A stretch of 7,710 nt of DNA from an uncultured Bacteroidales bacterium (lineage in GTDB: Bacteria; Bacteroidota; Bacteroidia; Bacteroidales; Paludibacteraceae): positions 1 to 7,710 of the forward strand of contig CAIQOG010000333.1 in the NCBI GenBank assembly GCA_903873355.1, read 5' to 3'. Position 1 is the stretch's first letter; each line of letters opens with the position of its first letter. This document shows positions 6,412 through 7,710 of this stretch, piece by piece. A program made the position numbers and the translations under genes. The notes under the pieces are model-generated. The model did no database searches. It saw only the letters and a list, made by a program, of their open reading frames with translations, and was not told the DNA's origin.

Positions 6412-7710
6412 TATTCAGTCAAAGATTCGCATCGCATTTGCCATTGTGTTTTCCATCATGTTGATGGTAACAATTTACTTATCCATGCAAATGAACACCA
6501 TCAGCGAGCAAACACGTTTACTTTACGAGCATCCATACCACGTGAGCAATGCTATAAGGGAAATTAAAACCGAAATTTTTCTGAATCAAAACCTTGTCAG
6601 AAATATCAGACTGACAGAAAATGACCAACAACTCAACAGCCTGAAAACTGAAATAGATAAGAATAATAAAATCATTCTGGAAAATTTCAAAATTGTTTCA
6701 CTGAAATACCTGGGCAAGAAAGCCACAGTCGACAGTACGTTGGCCAGCTTTACTGGATGGAAAAATACCTGCGAAAAACTCTATCAGCTAAAAAAAAATA
6801 AAAATACCCACAGCGACAGCATTGAAAGCCTAATTAAAAATAATATCATTGTAAAATTCGACAACTTAGTTTATTTCCTCACTATAATCTCCGATTTTGC
6901 AGATAACAAAGCCGAAAACACGTTCAAAAAAGTTATCAAGTATGAAGCCGATTCAAAATTTATATCATCAATATTGCTTTTAGTTTCCTGCATATTGGTT
7001 ATATTCTTAATGTGGTTCCTTACGCGAAGCATTACCAGTCCGATACAATCCTTTTTAAGCGAAGCTAATATTTTATTAAATAAAGAGACACAAACAAAAG
7101 TTGTTGCTGATGAACAAGTGTTACTGCTTACCCTTGCTGAACTAAAAAGTGCCTACAAAGATATCGAATTACAAAACCACGAAATTGAGACCAAAAACAA
7201 TGAGCTAGAAGAAAAAGTAGAGCTACGATCAGCCGAATTAATAGCTGCTAATAAAGAACTTTCAATTCAGTATGAATCTTCCCGGTATTTGGCTTCCATC
7301 GTAGAATCGACGGAAGACGCAATTATCAGTAAATCGCTGGATGGAACTATTAAAAGCTGGAACAATGCAGCCGAAAAAATGTTTGGTTACACTGCCGATG
7401 AAGCTATTGGGAAAAATATCTTGATGATATTCCCACCGGAAAATACTATCGATGAAAATATTATTCTTGATAAGATACTGAATAATCAAACGATTCAACA
7501 TTACGAAACGGTAAGAATGAGAAAAAGCGGCGAAACATTTCCGGTTTCACTTACTGTTTCTTCATTAAAGAATCCTGAGGGAAAAATCACAGGTATTTCT
7601 AAAATAATACATGATATTTCTATACGTAAGGAATTCGAAAATCAATTAATCGAAAGCGAAAAAAAATTTAGTTCACTTTTTGATCACATGCACGAAGGCT
7701 TTGCACTTCA
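6398..7710 (+). CDS. Membrane-anchored PAS sensor kinase, 3' end outside window
   Basis: The reading frame is open from ATG 6398 to the window edge (437 codons plus two bases), so the gene is truncated by the window, not broken. In order: TM helix 1 (about 11-29, IRIAFAIVFSIMLMVTIYL); a mostly helical extracytoplasmic domain (about 30-187) resembling four-helix-bundle chemoreceptor-type sensors (LLYEHPYHVSNAI); TM helix 2 (about 188-208); a short HAMP-like start (TRSITSPIQSF); a charged coiled coil with ELEEKVELRSAELIAANKEL (268-287); PAS domain 1 (about 296-410, SIVESTEDAIISKSLDGTIK with WNNAAEKMFGY); and the start of a second PAS (from about 424, FSSLFDHMHEGFAL). The kinase core is not seen; a HisKA/HATPase end, possibly with receivers, is inferred from the architecture. 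The start overlaps the Rcp1-like receiver by 14 nt, so the two products are probably made together. Confidence 0.88.
   Translation, partial: MIKFNIQSKIRIAFAIVFSIMLMVTIYLSMQMNTISEQTRLLYEHPYHVSNAIREIKTEIFLNQNLVRNIRLTENDQQLNSLKTEIDKNNKIILENFKIVSLKYLGKKATVDSTLASFTGWKNTCEKLYQLKKNKNTHSDSIESLIKNNIIVKFDNLVYFLTIISDFADNKAENTFKKVIKYEADSKFISSILLLVSCILVIFLMWFLTRSITSPIQSFLSEANILLNKETQTKVVADEQVLLLTLAELKSAYKDIELQNHEIETKNNELEEKVELRSAELIAANKELSIQYESSRYLASIVESTEDAIISKSLDGTIKSWNNAAEKMFGYTADEAIGKNILMIFPPENTIDENIILDKILNNQTIQHYETVRMRKSGETFPVSLTVSSLKNPEGKITGISKIIHDISIRKEFENQLIESEKKFSSLFDHMHEGFAL

Noticed and set aside
7262..7501. A minus-strand ORF of 79 codons inside the PAS sensor gene.
   Set aside because: It lies antisense to a well-supported PAS-domain reading frame and has no recognisable features of its own.

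Overview
The window looks like a chromosomal segment from a member of the Bacteroidota. Three things suggest this: two near-perfect TAnnTTTG promoter -7 elements (both TATCTTTG), A-rich leaders in place of Shine-Dalgarno sites in front of most genes, and a UvrA and a histidine kinase/receiver set whose wording is typical of that phylum. Non-coding DNA is AT-rich and carries GGGGC...GCCCC-type palindromic repeats. I cannot name a genus; a marine or gut Bacteroidia/Marinilabiliales-like organism is only a guess.

Layout. Bases 1-166 are a short non-coding stretch with a C4/G4 palindromic repeat. An inverted second copy of that repeat runs into the 3' end of uvrA. uvrA (minus strand, 167-3022) is complete and encodes the damage-recognition ATPase of nucleotide excision repair; its promoter is visible just upstream. 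Bases 3023-4165 (1.14 kb) hold no credible gene. They contain a nested palindromic repeat element (3218-3488), two overlapping dyads (3648-3677) and a TATCTTTG promoter element at 3822, which implies a leader of roughly 330 nt for the plus-strand genes.

From 4166 to the right edge runs a tightly packed plus-strand two-component signalling cluster. It holds: (1) a soluble histidine kinase whose whole N-terminal half is a coiled coil made of a repeated 21-residue unit and which has no recognisable sensor domain; (2) a receiver protein with a short helical tail; (3) a stand-alone CheY-like receiver of the Rcp1 type; and (4), overlapping the third gene by 14 nt, a membrane-anchored sensor with a periplasmic helical domain, two transmembrane helices, a PAS domain and the start of a second PAS. 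Gene 4 is cut off by the window edge.

None of the visible proteins has a DNA-binding or enzymatic output domain, so the cluster looks like a phosphotransfer module whose output lies elsewhere or further right. The most interesting points are the 21-residue repeat array in the sensorless kinase, the same motif recurring once in the membrane sensor, and the UvrA C-terminus being encoded by a mobile-type palindromic repeat.
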